Shown here: one piece after another, positions 19,365 through 28,624 of the stretch
Numbering within the stretch: position 1 is the stretch's first letter
Layout of the letters: each line of letters opens with the position of its first letter
Source of the DNA: DATMBF01 sp035559595
GTDB lineage: Bacteria > Bacteroidota > Ignavibacteria > UBA10030
Reading direction: 5' to 3'
Length of the DNA: 64,000 bases
NCBI GenBank assembly: GCA_035559595.1
Contig: DATMBF010000013.1
Location: forward strand, 37,487-101,486
Notes under the pieces: model-generated
Seen by the model: only the letters and a program-made list of their open reading frames with translations
The model's database searches: none
Told to the model about the DNA's origin: nothing
Program-made: the position numbers and the translations under genes

Positions 19365-20588
19365 ATGCGCTACCTGACCACTGAAATCGAACGACTTCTA
19401 GTCGAGGAACGGAAAATGTGCCTCATTGCGGGTCCGCGACAGGTCGGGAAAACCACGCTGGCCAAACATCTTCTTGAGAAGTCGAAACAGCCCGCGACCT
19501 ATTTCAACTGGGATATCGCCACAGACCGGAAGCTGATTCTGACGTACCCGGAAAACTTCTGGATGCGGAAAGAAACATCGGGCAAGCCCCCGATCCGGCT
19601 TGCGCTTGATGAAATCCACAAGTTCCCGCGCTGGAAACAATTTCTGAAAGGGCTGTATGATGCGCAGCGGGACAACCTCCAGATTCTTGTCACCGGCAGC
19701 GGCAAGCTCGATGTGTACCAACGCGGTGGCGATTCGCTCTTCGGTCGTTACCATCTCTATCATCTCCATCCGTTTACCGTCGGAGAGTTGCTTTCCGCTG
19801 ATCGATCATGTAGCGTCACTCCAGATTCTTTCGTGGAGCAGATTCTGGATTCAGAAAACACCACTGGGTGCACGGAAGCTCTCGAAGCGCTTGAACGATT
19901 CACGGGCTTTCCGGAACCGCTGTTCGCAGCAAGCGAAGCCCGACTGCGCCGCTGGAGCCGCTCACACGAGCAGATCATCATTCGTGAAGAGTTGAGAGAC
20001 CTGACAAGAATTCGTGAGCTCGGTCTGATCGAAGCCCTTGTCAGCCTGCTCCCTGAACGTATCGGGTCGCCGCTTTCCATCAATGCACTCCGTGAAGATC
20101 TCAATGTTCGTTTCGAGACAGTGCAAAACTGGCTTGCCGCTCTTGAGCGACTCTTCTTTTTGTTTAGCATCCGACCGTACGCAGGGAAACTTGCCCGAAC
20201 ACTGCGCCGGGAGGAAAAAGTATATCTGTTCGATTTCACCGCCATTCGCAATGAGGGGGCACGGTTCGAGAATCTCGTTGCTCTGCATTTGCTGAAGTTG
20301 TGCCATCTCTGGACCGAACTTGGGCACGGCGACTTTCAGCTCTGCTACGTGCGCGACCGTGAGAAACGAGAAGTGGATTTTCTTATTACGGAACGCCGAA
20401 AGCCGTTCGCCTTGATCGAGGCCAAGTTGACTGCGAGCGACATTGACCCTTCTCTGAGGTATTTCACCGAGCGACTGAAACCGAAGTATTCCATCCAGAT
20501 CGTCCGGACGCCGGAACGATTTACGAGTGCGTTTATGAGTCATGGCATTCTGCTCACACCTGCTTCACAAGCACTGGCGGTGATGTAG
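19365..20588 (+). CDS. AAA ATPase with C-terminal DUF4143
   Basis: A 407-residue ATPase. Walker A is GPRQVGKTTLAK (about residues 23-34), Walker B RLALDEIHK near 84, and sensor-1-like LQILVTGSGKLDV. The C-terminal DUF4143 region ends with a nuclease-like core (REKREVDFLITERRKPFALIEAK, about 330-352). This family is common, mobile and found near toxin or restriction genes; its function is unsettled. It is the only plus-strand gene inside the CRISPR-Cas locus, placed between cas6 and the cas4 stub, so it may have come in during or after the loss of the adaptation genes. A perfect palindrome sits just upstream. Confidence 0.85.
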   Translation: MRYLTTEIERLLVEERKMCLIAGPRQVGKTTLAKHLLEKSKQPATYFNWDIATDRKLILTYPENFWMRKETSGKPPIRLALDEIHKFPRWKQFLKGLYDAQRDNLQILVTGSGKLDVYQRGGDSLFGRYHLYHLHPFTVGELLSADRSCSVTPDSFVEQILDSENTTGCTEALEALERFTGFPEPLFAASEARLRRWSRSHEQIIIREELRDLTRIRELGLIEALVSLLPERIGSPLSINALREDLNVRFETVQNWLAALERLFFLFSIRPYAGKLARTLRREEKVYLFDFTAIRNEGARFENLVALHLLKLCHLWTELGHGDFQLCYVRDREKREVDFLITERRKPFALIEAKLTASDIDPSLRYFTERLKPKYSIQIVRTPERFTSAFMSHGILLTPASQALAVM

Positions 20589-20630
20589 TTGGAGCTTGGC
20601 GGCCAGCCGACTTGTTCCCCGAAGTGCACA

Positions 20631-21458
20631 TCAAGTCTGAGCTTTATGATCATCCTGCACTGGCGCGTGTTCTAACATTCCAAATCCCATCGAATTCTTT
20701 TCTCCCAGACCGCTTTCGTAAGCCAGCCTGATCAGCTCGACGTCGCCTTCGAGCGTTACAGGACATAAAAAGCCACGGATGCGCGTTTCATCTTTGTGTC
20801 CTTCCCGAATGGTGATCAGTTTGCTGATCTTTGCCGCGCCGCCACGCTGCGAGATGAAGTTCTGATCGAGCGTGCAATGAAAATGTAGGTCGGATTGCCA
20901 ATCCGACCTACGGAGTGAATTGTATTTATTGATGATGTTGCTGCGCAGAGCCTCGGAAAGCTCGGGATCGTCGGCGAACAGGTAACGCGCCACAAGCTTG
21001 CCGTTGCGCTGCTCGGGCACGGAAACGGTGAGCGGCGAGAGCATGCGGAAGCGCATGGGGCTGGTCCAGGCAGGTTCGGGCAGCACCTCCACCTGCTCGA
21101 TAGCGAAGCGGTTTTCCTCGCCCTCGATGTAAAACTCCTGTCTGGCAAAGATGCCGGTAACCAGATGCTGCAGCGATTGCTCCACCGGCATGCCGACGTA
21201 CCAGGTGATAAGCGGCGAGCGGATGAGCAAGCGACTGCCTTTGATGGTGCGCTGCGGGACGATGAGCTGCGAGAAGCAGAAGTGTTTGAACCGCCGTGCC
21301 ATGCCTTCCGGCTGAAATCCCTGCCCGTGCAAAAACCGTGAGTACTCCGGCGACGACGCCTCGATCCACCGATAGATGGCGCTCGAGAGATAGTAGTTGT
21401 AGCTGAGCGGAATTTCCGCGCAAGGATTCAGGGGCCGTATGGTGAGACGAAGGCGCAT
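20631..21458 (-). CDS. cas6: Cas6 endoribonuclease, second copy
   Basis: A 275-residue RAMP protein that would cut pre-crRNA within the repeat. It starts MRLRLTIRPLNP and shows the Cas6 N-terminal SYNYYLSSAIYRW block. The glycine-rich loop GLGEKNSMGFGMLE sits near the C-terminus. It follows cas3 after 14 bp and is the last gene of the operon. It is distinct from the Cas6 at the head of the operon (27288-28010). A perfect 27-bp palindrome (20885-20911) lies in frame inside it and encodes RSDWQSDLH, where other Cas6 proteins have a short variable loop. It may still be active. Confidence 0.85.
   Translation of the reverse strand: MRLRLTIRPLNPCAEIPLSYNYYLSSAIYRWIEASSPEYSRFLHGQGFQPEGMARRFKHFCFSQLIVPQRTIKGSRLLIRSPLITWYVGMPVEQSLQHLVTGIFARQEFYIEGEENRFAIEQVEVLPEPAWTSPMRFRMLSPLTVSVPEQRNGKLVARYLFADDPELSEALRSNIINKYNSLRRSDWQSDLHFHCTLDQNFISQRGGAAKISKLITIREGHKDETRIRGFLCPVTLEGDVELIRLAYESGLGEKNSMGFGMLEHAPVQDDHKAQT
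20885..20911. repeat. REP-like perfect palindrome inside cas6
   Basis: GTAGGTCGGATTG and its exact complement CAATCCGACCTAC flank one central base. It has the look of extragenic REP/MITE palindromes but sits in frame (27 bp, nine codons) within cas6. Related elements ending in CTGTAGGA occur at 28058-28119. Confidence 0.7.
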
Positions 21459-21472
21459 GGGGAGATAACGAG

Positions 21473-23737
21473 TTACAAAATTACACCACCGAGCTCTTCG
21501 GTCCTTCCGATGCCAGTCTTTGGCGAATAGTCTATGCTTGCTTTCAAAACGTCCACCCTTTTTGCAAGAGGTGTGAGACTAATTCTATGTGTCTTCCAGG
21601 CAGGGAGAGGAACAGTAAATTGCTTGATCGTGTACAGCGCCTTCAATCTCTCCCCCTTGTCTCGTGAACTTAACAATACGCGAACAGCATTCTCTATCTC
21701 GGATTCATTGTCATAATAGACAGGCGACGGTATTACATTTACGCTGGCGAATTTTCTGAACAGGCGTTGAGCCTCGTTCTTTGTTTCAATGGTGAAGTTT
21801 AGACCTTTAATCAATCGCAACGACTTTTCAAACTTGTTGTAGTAGTGTGTCTTCCGAAATTCTGGTCCCCCAAACACACCTTGAATCATTTCATGTTCTT
21901 CTTGCGGAGAGAGTAGAGTGTTATCATAACGGCGTAAAGCCTGAATCGATAACCCCACCAGATCTTTGTCATAAATCAAACTTCTACCTGCGGTATCAAC
22001 CAATCCAGAAGCATCTTGACAGATGTAGATATTTGGCTCGCTTTCATCATAATCACTCTTGGTATGTCGCCAAACTCGTCCCCAACGCTGTACTTGGGAA
22101 TCAATGGACGAGAGTTCGGTTACCATTGCAGGGAAATCTATATCGAGGGAGACTTCTGCGAGTTGTGTTGTAATCCAAACACCTTCTGGCGAATTTAAAA
22201 TACTTCCGGCTTCGTGTTCGTTCTCTCGCTTTCTACGATCTTTATAGATGAAGCCAGCGTGTAATAGAGAAACTGGCAATTTGTTCCTCAACACATCAAA
22301 TAACTCTTGAGAACGTTTTACCGTGTTCACGATGATAAGCATCTTGCCATGGTGTTGATACGCCTTTTGAATAAGCTGGATGATTTCTTCATCAAGGATC
22401 GAATTTGGAAGGAGCTTCGGTTTATGCTTCTTTTGGCTGCCCAACCTTGGTGGGAGCACGTGAACCGATGGGATATTTTCCTTTATGTAATTCAGATAAA
22501 TTTCCGGCAGCGTGGCAGTCACTAGACAAAACTTCCCACCTAATTCCGCAATATCCTCTAATCCTTTGAGGATAATAGCGACCATATCTGGATCATAAGA
22601 TTGGATCTCATCGACTATGACTCGAGAATACGCCAGAGTAGCATAGATTTTTTCATAGCCCTTGTACTTAAACACTGCTGTGAATAACTGATCTGCAGTC
22701 GAAACTGTCACTGGCACACTCATTTGCTTTGCCAAATCCATCCTTAGAATATTTTGTTCGAGTCCCTCGGTATTTTGATTGTCAATTCCTGCAAGTAATG
22801 CATACTCTTCGATTGCATAAAAGTAACTGTCGCTATGCAATAATCCCACATTCTCCGTTTGATATGTTTCCTTCAAGCGTTCATACATTGCATTGACCGA
22901 TGTTCGGACGGGAAGAGTGTAGAATCCTTTCTCGCCAGCGAGCCAATAAAGCGAGAACTCGGTTTTTCCTGATCCAGTGCTTGCTTGAAAAACAACACTA
23001 CTGTGCTGGCATTCCTTTGCCAATTCCCTTTGCCAGATGTCAGAGTCTCCAACACCTTTTGATTGTAGGTAGGTCGTAACGAGGTCATTAGGACTTGTCA
23101 ACCGAGCTGTCTCAATTTCTAGGTGAGCAGAAGCAGAGTGATCGATTCTATGCAAAAGGCCTTTCAAAAGAATAAAGAAAGTTCGATAGTCTCCTTTGGG
23201 ATTGCCGAGCAATCTCTTCCGATAGTTAGACTTTGGGGTAAGCTTGCCATCCAATAATGGTTGCAAATCGTCCAACCGATGGAGGTTCGTCAGCAGATCT
23301 TTCTCGATTGCTGTTACAACACTCCTCCATCCTTCGTCTGAGAGACTGTCGGTGCCTCTGCTGTGATGAAATGCAACTGCTTGAAAGATCGTATCTTGAA
23401 TTTCTCTTGGAAACCTTCTGACTAAGTCAAAGAGGAACGCTGGCGACAAGATATTGTGTGGAATTTCCTCAACGCCATCGATACTCGGTAAGAGTTCTAT
23501 CTTCAACGCCTCTCTGACAGCGTTTTGAAAGGGGGTGTGAATTTTACCAAGGTCGTGCGCTATGCAGCTAATTTCCAATGCACCCCAGAAATAATCCCTA
23601 AGGTTTTCAGCGATCAACTCCTCGATCTGCGAACCATAAATGCTTTTGATCCTGCGCAGTTCTTCAAGAAGTGTTTCTGTATGGGCCTTCAATGTTTCTG
23701 GATCGTCTCTGGGATAGGATTTTGCATAGACCACCAT
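21473..23737 (-). CDS. cas3: CRISPR-associated helicase-nuclease Cas3
   Basis: A 754-residue Cas3 that degrades the target DNA opened by Cascade. The N-terminal HD nuclease domain shows His19, the His61-Asp62 pair in CIAHDLGK, and HH at 124-125. The SF2 helicase follows with Walker A STGSGKT (253-259) and DEIQ (376-379) in IVDEIQSYD, then motif VI-like QRWGRVWR. HD and helicase are fused in one chain, as is common in Tneap I-B. Its start overlaps the cas5 stop by 49 bp, so it is translated from the same mRNA. Confidence 0.95.
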   Translation of the reverse strand: MVVYAKSYPRDDPETLKAHTETLLEELRRIKSIYGSQIEELIAENLRDYFWGALEISCIAHDLGKIHTPFQNAVREALKIELLPSIDGVEEIPHNILSPAFLFDLVRRFPREIQDTIFQAVAFHHSRGTDSLSDEGWRSVVTAIEKDLLTNLHRLDDLQPLLDGKLTPKSNYRKRLLGNPKGDYRTFFILLKGLLHRIDHSASAHLEIETARLTSPNDLVTTYLQSKGVGDSDIWQRELAKECQHSSVVFQASTGSGKTEFSLYWLAGEKGFYTLPVRTSVNAMYERLKETYQTENVGLLHSDSYFYAIEEYALLAGIDNQNTEGLEQNILRMDLAKQMSVPVTVSTADQLFTAVFKYKGYEKIYATLAYSRVIVDEIQSYDPDMVAIILKGLEDIAELGGKFCLVTATLPEIYLNYIKENIPSVHVLPPRLGSQKKHKPKLLPNSILDEEIIQLIQKAYQHHGKMLIIVNTVKRSQELFDVLRNKLPVSLLHAGFIYKDRRKRENEHEAGSILNSPEGVWITTQLAEVSLDIDFPAMVTELSSIDSQVQRWGRVWRHTKSDYDESEPNIYICQDASGLVDTAGRSLIYDKDLVGLSIQALRRYDNTLLSPQEEHEMIQGVFGGPEFRKTHYYNKFEKSLRLIKGLNFTIETKNEAQRLFRKFASVNVIPSPVYYDNESEIENAVRVLLSSRDKGERLKALYTIKQFTVPLPAWKTHRISLTPLAKRVDVLKASIDYSPKTGIGRTEELGGVIL

Positions 23738-24444
23738 ACGTAGTCTCCTTGTTCATCAATCCAAACTGGGAAGGGTTCATCTGCTTCAAAATAGGCGTCT
23801 TTTTCTACATAGTGCAGGTTGAACCAATCAAAATCACGGAGAACCTTTGTTTGTTTCTTTGCAGTTACGGGAACATAGCGATACCAGCCCGAGAGCTTGT
23901 AAGGAACGCCTTGGAGAGCTAGCGCATTGGCAGTCTCTTGGGGAATTAAAGCTGATTTGCTTAAGAAGCCGTTTTCGATGGATTCAATTCTAGATTTCTC
24001 CCAGTGTACATCTTCGATTTTCACCAAGTCTTCTGCACGGCCCATATAGGGAAAGTAAGGTGGAACTTTTAGGAGCCGTTCCACCTCTTTACCCATTGAT
24101 TCATACGGCTTTGGGAAGTAAAAGTGCAAAAGGAGAGAGACATCAAAAAGCGTGTGCACGAGGATAGGATAGGGCCTTTGTCCGAAACCTTTGATGTTCC
24201 CATCGTATTTCTTATACCACTGATAGTCCCGTAAGAGAGCCGCGTACTCGCCTTGTATGCTGATGTTCATCGAATTTGGATCAGGCTGAAGTTTCTTTAA
24301 GAGACTGTGAACGAACCCAATAATCGTTGAGGGTGGTGGCAATGGATAGCTCTCAACGACTTCCGAAGTGATTGGATTCCTGTACACTGCGGTATGCTGG
24401 TGTAGCCTGACCTTGAGCACTTCGACAGAAGAGTTAGCTCTCAT
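23689..24444 (-). CDS. cas5: Cas5 (Cas5t) Cascade subunit
   Basis: A 251-residue Cas5 of the Tneap type, which binds the crRNA 5' handle and joins Cas8 to the Cas7 backbone. The N-terminus VLKVRLHQHTAVYRNPITSEVVESYPLPPPST has the RAMP first strand followed by the conserved YPLPPPSTIIGF segment. The ATG at 24444 is chosen because it puts this first strand near the N-terminus; an in-frame ATG at 24489 lies inside cas7 and adds 15 unlikely residues. It overlaps cas7 upstream and cas3 downstream. Confidence 0.92.
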   Translation of the reverse strand: MRANSSVEVLKVRLHQHTAVYRNPITSEVVESYPLPPPSTIIGFVHSLLKKLQPDPNSMNISIQGEYAALLRDYQWYKKYDGNIKGFGQRPYPILVHTLFDVSLLLHFYFPKPYESMGKEVERLLKVPPYFPYMGRAEDLVKIEDVHWEKSRIESIENGFLSKSALIPQETANALALQGVPYKLSGWYRYVPVTAKKQTKVLRDFDWFNLHYVEKDAYFEADEPFPVWIDEQGDYVWWSMQNPIPETIQKH

Positions 24445-25495
24445 TGTTGATCCCATAATAAGCATTGACTTGATTCTTGAGCCCTTCAATCACTTGCTCA
24501 GGTGAGCTCAACTTAAAATTCTCATCATCGCTAAAGTCTTTGGCTTGATTGTTAAAGATTCCAGCTCTGATGCCAATGAATGTTTCATTCTTCACGTCCT
24601 TCATTCTCAATTCGCCTTGGTCGTCCAGCGTTGCATATTGGCTCGTCAAGATTTGCTTTATTGGTTCTCCTACAATCCTCGGTTTGTCCTTTTCCCACTT
24701 AATTGTCACAAGATTCTCAAAGAAGGGATTACAGGTGTCGTAGACGCCGCCGATGATAAATAGTGGCTTCAAGTCTTCACGTCGTCCTTTGATATCACGA
24801 TAAAGTGTTTTGATGATTTCCAAGAGTTGATTGACTCGCTTAGCTTTTTCGGTTGCACTGAGATTCAATTCACGCAGTTTCTTCTCATATTGCTCATAGT
24901 CCTTCGGTTCTGTTTTTTGGCCTGGAGCGATGCGGGTCGTTATCCGATCTTGCTCAGTTCCCACTCGATGAAGATCGATGGCAACTGTGTAGCGGTAGAA
25001 GCTTCTATGAACCTCCATGTTGGCAATGTTAGGATTACTCTGGATTTTGTCAGCCTGATACTTGTTCGTCAACATTTCAAGATCGCTGGCGTATGATTCC
25101 AACGCAATGGCTGGCAGAATTCTTACCGGCGTAGTTCGCAGCACTGATACTTCTTTGCCGCCATCTACCTTCACATTAGTCCGCATATACCCAAATAGAT
25201 CACCTTCTTCGCTCTTGTCGATATCTGTGATCAGTTGAGTTACGGTCTGGTCTCCCGCTCCGGCTTCCTCTACATCACTTGGTTTCCAGCCGAACTCGCG
25301 CACGCCCTGCACAAAAATAGAATATCGAAGAGACTGCCTCGAAGCGTACGTGTAGACTTCTCCACTACCACGATGTAGTTTCTTAATAACGGACAGGTTT
25401 CCATATCCCTCATCGTAATTCAAGGACTGGGCTTCAAAAATAATTGTGGCAGTTAAGCCCTTTGTCCTGAGAGTGTTGCTATTCTGGTTTGCCAT
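24434..25495 (-). CDS. cas7: Cas7 (Cst2/DevR) Cascade backbone
   Basis: A 353-residue Cas7 of the Cst2/DevR group, which polymerises along the crRNA. The N-terminal LTATIIFEAQSLNYDEGYGN and the ASRQSLRYSIFVQGVREFGW segment are typical. It lies 35 bp downstream of cas8 and overlaps cas5 by 11 bp, in the canonical Tneap order. Confidence 0.92.
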   Translation of the reverse strand: MANQNSNTLRTKGLTATIIFEAQSLNYDEGYGNLSVIKKLHRGSGEVYTYASRQSLRYSIFVQGVREFGWKPSDVEEAGAGDQTVTQLITDIDKSEEGDLFGYMRTNVKVDGGKEVSVLRTTPVRILPAIALESYASDLEMLTNKYQADKIQSNPNIANMEVHRSFYRYTVAIDLHRVGTEQDRITTRIAPGQKTEPKDYEQYEKKLRELNLSATEKAKRVNQLLEIIKTLYRDIKGRREDLKPLFIIGGVYDTCNPFFENLVTIKWEKDKPRIVGEPIKQILTSQYATLDDQGELRMKDVKNETFIGIRAGIFNNQAKDFSDDENFKLSSPEQVIEGLKNQVNAYYGINNES

Positions 25496-25530
25496 TGCGA
25501 TTTCTCCTTTTTTTGAACGGGTTGAATGAA

Positions 25531-27291
25531 TTAACTCGTTTTTTCAGCTTTCGCTTCTGCACTTTCAGTTATTTCTGCCTGCTGTTGACGTAAGAAACCC
25601 GACATGAAAGCGTAAGCCTTCGCTTCGGGCTCGATTGCGTCAGCAGCATTCAGAATGCTGACCAGATCGTCAGGGATGGCTTTGTTTTGAGAAACGTAAA
25701 GTCTGAGTAGAGCTTCATAAAAGTCGGCAATTTTTCCTGTTCGGATAAGCGAAATTAATCGATAAGACTTCCGTTTTCGGTCTTCATATTGTATCCCTTG
25801 TCCTAAATATTCCCCGGCTTCTCTGAAGCCCTTCAGAATGTGGTAAATGTGTCCTGATTCCATCGGTGATTCTCCTTTCTTGTATTTCATCCAAATGTTT
25901 GTTCGAATTCCTGAAAGAACGGCAAGACTGAAGGCGTTCTGTGTGTTGAAGAAACTTGGGTTATCAATTTGATCTCGAATCGCAGCATAGCATAGAGGAT
26001 ACAATGAGTCTCGACTGAGAACTCGACGCACAGTATCTCTTCTGGCATGCACGAAGACGCTGTTTCTTGGGTTCTCTTTATTCCTTCGGGTGTAGATCCT
26101 TCCCTTGATTCCTCGTGCCTGGATGATAGCGGACTCGTCCTTAAACAACTGTGCAATGTCCCGTCCCACATGGAAATAGCGGAAGTTAGGCTTGCCTTGA
26201 TCTTTTCGTGGGACGGGTTTAATCTCAACGAAAAGAACATTTTGCAGAGCCCATTCTGATTTCTTTTCTTTTTCCTTCACAAATAAATCGTAGAGTATTT
26301 CCTCATAGATCGTTCCCTGAAGATCAAGCGCAGAAGTTTCATACAAATTTTGCAATTTCTCGTTTTCCTCCATTAGCAGTTCAAGATTTGGCACATTCAC
26401 AAAGATGAACTCTGTGTCGTTCACCTCATCACGAAATCTCCAGGGGATCTCCGTAAAGCCTGCCCAAGAGCACAACAGGATAAGTTCACAAACCTCGCAC
26501 ATTACAAGGTCTGGCTGCATGTTGTAGAAGAAATTCTTAAAGCCCAGTGTTACACCAATAGGTGCGAACATACCTTCGCCAAAGAATTCGTTGACCTCAT
26601 TCCAGTCTGAAATCTCAACCGTCTTTTGTCCGCACAATCGGCAGGTAACTGAAGAAGTAGTTTTTTTGTTCAAAAGAGTAAGTATCGCAGGTTTGACATA
26701 TTCCTTTGCAAATGCTGTCTTTCTATTTTTTCCAGTGAGGCTATAGTTTCCAACAATTGCTTTATTGAAATAGAATCTCTTTAACTGAGTTGTAATGTAA
26801 TTATACCTCTTATCAATCAATTGCTTGACCAATTTTTCGGCATCTTTGTCAACACCTCTTGTGATTCGATTTACTTTCTTTTCCGCTTTCGGATCGCCCG
26901 GAGACTTTGCCTCTATGGCCTTTTTTGTTAGAAGCGCCAAACCATCAACCTGTTGAGCAACAGATGTAATCGTCTCTTCAAACCTTTGCCAGTTTGCTTC
27001 AACGTTATTGGCCGAGCTCTGAATCAGTTCGCGAAACTCGTCTTGAAGTTGAGTATGTAATTCTTCTCCCAGCAGCTTTTGAAGCTTCTTCAGGGAGTCG
27101 AATCTGAAGAAAAAACCAAAACCCTTCATCAACGCATAAGAGAAATAAGTTTCTTCAAATCTATCCAATTGTTCTGCTTCGACCTCTATGTATCCTTTTG
27201 AGAGGTCGTATTCGAAGCCCCTGAGTTTTTGAAGCCTCAGGAATCCAAGAATTCCAGCGTTAGTAAGCCAGTCTGCGGGATAGATCTTCAT
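25531..27291 (-). CDS. cas8: Cas8 (Cst1, CXXC-CXXC type), type I-B large subunit
   Basis: A 586-residue large Cascade subunit expected to recognise the PAM. It carries the paired zinc-binding motifs that name Cst1: CRLC near residue 216 and CEVC near 263. The N-terminus (MKIYPADWLTNAGILGFLRL) and the order cas6-cst1-cst2-cas5t-cas3 assign the system to Tneap I-B. Its start overlaps the stop of the upstream cas6 by four bases. Confidence 0.9.
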   Translation of the reverse strand: MKIYPADWLTNAGILGFLRLQKLRGFEYDLSKGYIEVEAEQLDRFEETYFSYALMKGFGFFFRFDSLKKLQKLLGEELHTQLQDEFRELIQSSANNVEANWQRFEETITSVAQQVDGLALLTKKAIEAKSPGDPKAEKKVNRITRGVDKDAEKLVKQLIDKRYNYITTQLKRFYFNKAIVGNYSLTGKNRKTAFAKEYVKPAILTLLNKKTTSSVTCRLCGQKTVEISDWNEVNEFFGEGMFAPIGVTLGFKNFFYNMQPDLVMCEVCELILLCSWAGFTEIPWRFRDEVNDTEFIFVNVPNLELLMEENEKLQNLYETSALDLQGTIYEEILYDLFVKEKEKKSEWALQNVLFVEIKPVPRKDQGKPNFRYFHVGRDIAQLFKDESAIIQARGIKGRIYTRRNKENPRNSVFVHARRDTVRRVLSRDSLYPLCYAAIRDQIDNPSFFNTQNAFSLAVLSGIRTNIWMKYKKGESPMESGHIYHILKGFREAGEYLGQGIQYEDRKRKSYRLISLIRTGKIADFYEALLRLYVSQNKAIPDDLVSILNAADAIEPEAKAYAFMSGFLRQQQAEITESAEAKAEKTS

Positions 27292-28010
27292 TGCTTCACC
27301 ACCTCCAGCATGCCGAAGCCCTGGCTACGCCGTACGCCAAGGCCGACATCGTAAATGAGTTGAAGGATTTTAGGATCGCTCTTGAGCAGGAACGTCCCCA
27401 CAAATGCAGACATATTCTGGTTGTAGTGCGAAACGACTCGCCGCTTGACTGAGATTCTGCCGTTGAACTCGAGCGGCACCTCGATCTGCCAATCAAGAAA
27501 TTCCTTGGCGATCTCACTCACAGCGAAATGCAGGCCCTCTTCAAAGCCGCTCTCACCAGGCAGCAAGTACCAGTCTGACCTACCGATATTGTTGACAAGG
27601 ACAGGGGAGGCTGTCTTGAAGATTACCTCGCTCGATCGAATCCTCTCCGCTCTCTGCATCGCAATCCTTTTAAGTTTCAGCGTGTTCTCAAAACCGAGCT
27701 TCTGTTCAAACAGCGGGAACGCCCTCGTTGCGCGCAAACCATTATAGACGTAGCTCGCTAACTCAAGCGATGGAGTAGAGAAGTTGAGCCGAACTTCTTT
27801 TCCGACATTGAGTTTTTCACCCTCGGTGCCCTTGAGCTGCGCGAAATATGTCGAGAACGTAAACGGCTTCAATGTCCGGCTGCTGTAGTATCGCTCAAGC
27901 AGTACCGGATTTGTGATCTCGAGCGCTTTCTTGATCAGCGCCATAAACCCGCTTCGATAATCCCTCGGCAAATACTCGCCGCTCATCTCGTAGTCAATTG
28001 CAAGTCTCAT
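27288..28010 (-). CDS. cas6: Cas6 endoribonuclease, operon-leading copy
   Basis: A 240-residue Cas6 at the head of the cas operon, the normal Tneap position. It has the RAMP fold start (MRLAIDYEMSGEYLPRDYRS) and the C-terminal glycine-rich loop GLGVRRSQGFGMLEV. It shares little primary sequence with the second Cas6 at 20631-21458. It overlaps cas8 by four bases. The upstream 100 bp holds REP-like palindromes and no clear promoter. Confidence 0.9.
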   Translation of the reverse strand: MRLAIDYEMSGEYLPRDYRSGFMALIKKALEITNPVLLERYYSSRTLKPFTFSTYFAQLKGTEGEKLNVGKEVRLNFSTPSLELASYVYNGLRATRAFPLFEQKLGFENTLKLKRIAMQRAERIRSSEVIFKTASPVLVNNIGRSDWYLLPGESGFEEGLHFAVSEIAKEFLDWQIEVPLEFNGRISVKRRVVSHYNQNMSAFVGTFLLKSDPKILQLIYDVGLGVRRSQGFGMLEVVKQ

Positions 28011-28057
28011 ATTTCATCTCTCTCATTTTTGGCTTGTTTCAGGTTTTGCACTTTCAC

Positions 28058-28119
28058 CTCGGTCGGAGTAACACTCCGATCTACAGCGCACTCGGTCGGA
28101 GTTCCACTCCGTCCTACAG
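28058..28119. repeat. Two tandem REP-like palindromic units
   Basis: Two 29-bp units (28058-28086 and 28091-28119) are 25/29 identical. Each begins CTCGGTCGGAGT and ends CTACAG, with an internal GGAGT/ACTCC palindrome. They lie just upstream of the cas operon, and the second supplies the stop codon of the remnant at 28114-28260. Confidence 0.7.
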
Positions 28120-28260
28120 GTCGAACAGCTCCATCTCGCGCTCGCACAGGTGCAGTTCCTGTACCCGCACGGTAGCGGCCTGGCGACTGACACCAAAGCG
28201 CTGCATCAGTTCTCGCACCGTTGTAATGCGTAACTGGCGCGCGTTGTCCTCAAGACCCAT
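28114..28260 (-). pseudogene. HTH-like remnant, possibly ImmA/IrrE C-terminus
   Basis: A 48-codon fragment with RELMQRFGVSRQAATVRVQEL, which resembles the C-terminal helix-turn-helix segment of ImmA/IrrE metallopeptidases. No HExxH motif or upstream domain is left. Its stop TAG lies in the CTGTAGG end of a REP-like unit. The family call is tentative. Confidence 0.4.
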
Positions 28261-28281
28261 CCTGTTCGAAGCGAGAAACTC

Positions 28282-28407
28282 CTACAGCGCCCCGCCGGCG
28301 GTGTGAAAATTGATCCATCTGTAAATTGCTGTCGCGCAATAGTACTGATAGTTCAAAGGAATCAGCGTCTGTGGCCAAGAGGACCTCAACCTGAGGCGAA
28401 GTGGCAT
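28282..28407 (-). pseudogene. Cas6 N-terminal remnant
   Basis: Forty-one codons starting MPLRLRLRSSWP and containing LIPLNYQYYCATAIYRWI, clearly homologous to the N-terminus of the second Cas6 (SYNYYLSSAIYRW). The frame stops at a TAG within another CTGTAGGA sequence and nothing of the RAMP core remains. It is a third, broken cas6 in this locus. Confidence 0.75.
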
Positions 28408-28624
28408 GATCGTTTGACCCGATCTGAGTGAGATTCGCAAAGGGAACGGGAAAGCGGAGAGAGAGGAGGTGCCTTCCGTCCCCCCCAGTGATCGTTCATC
28501 GGCGAACGAATGGAGGAGAGTACAATTTCTTCCTCCCAAAGGCAAGCGTCGAGAATTCGAAAAGGGAATTAGACCAGGGATCTTAAACGCGGTCTAGACG
28601 TGCAGGAGGAAAAACGGGCGGTGG

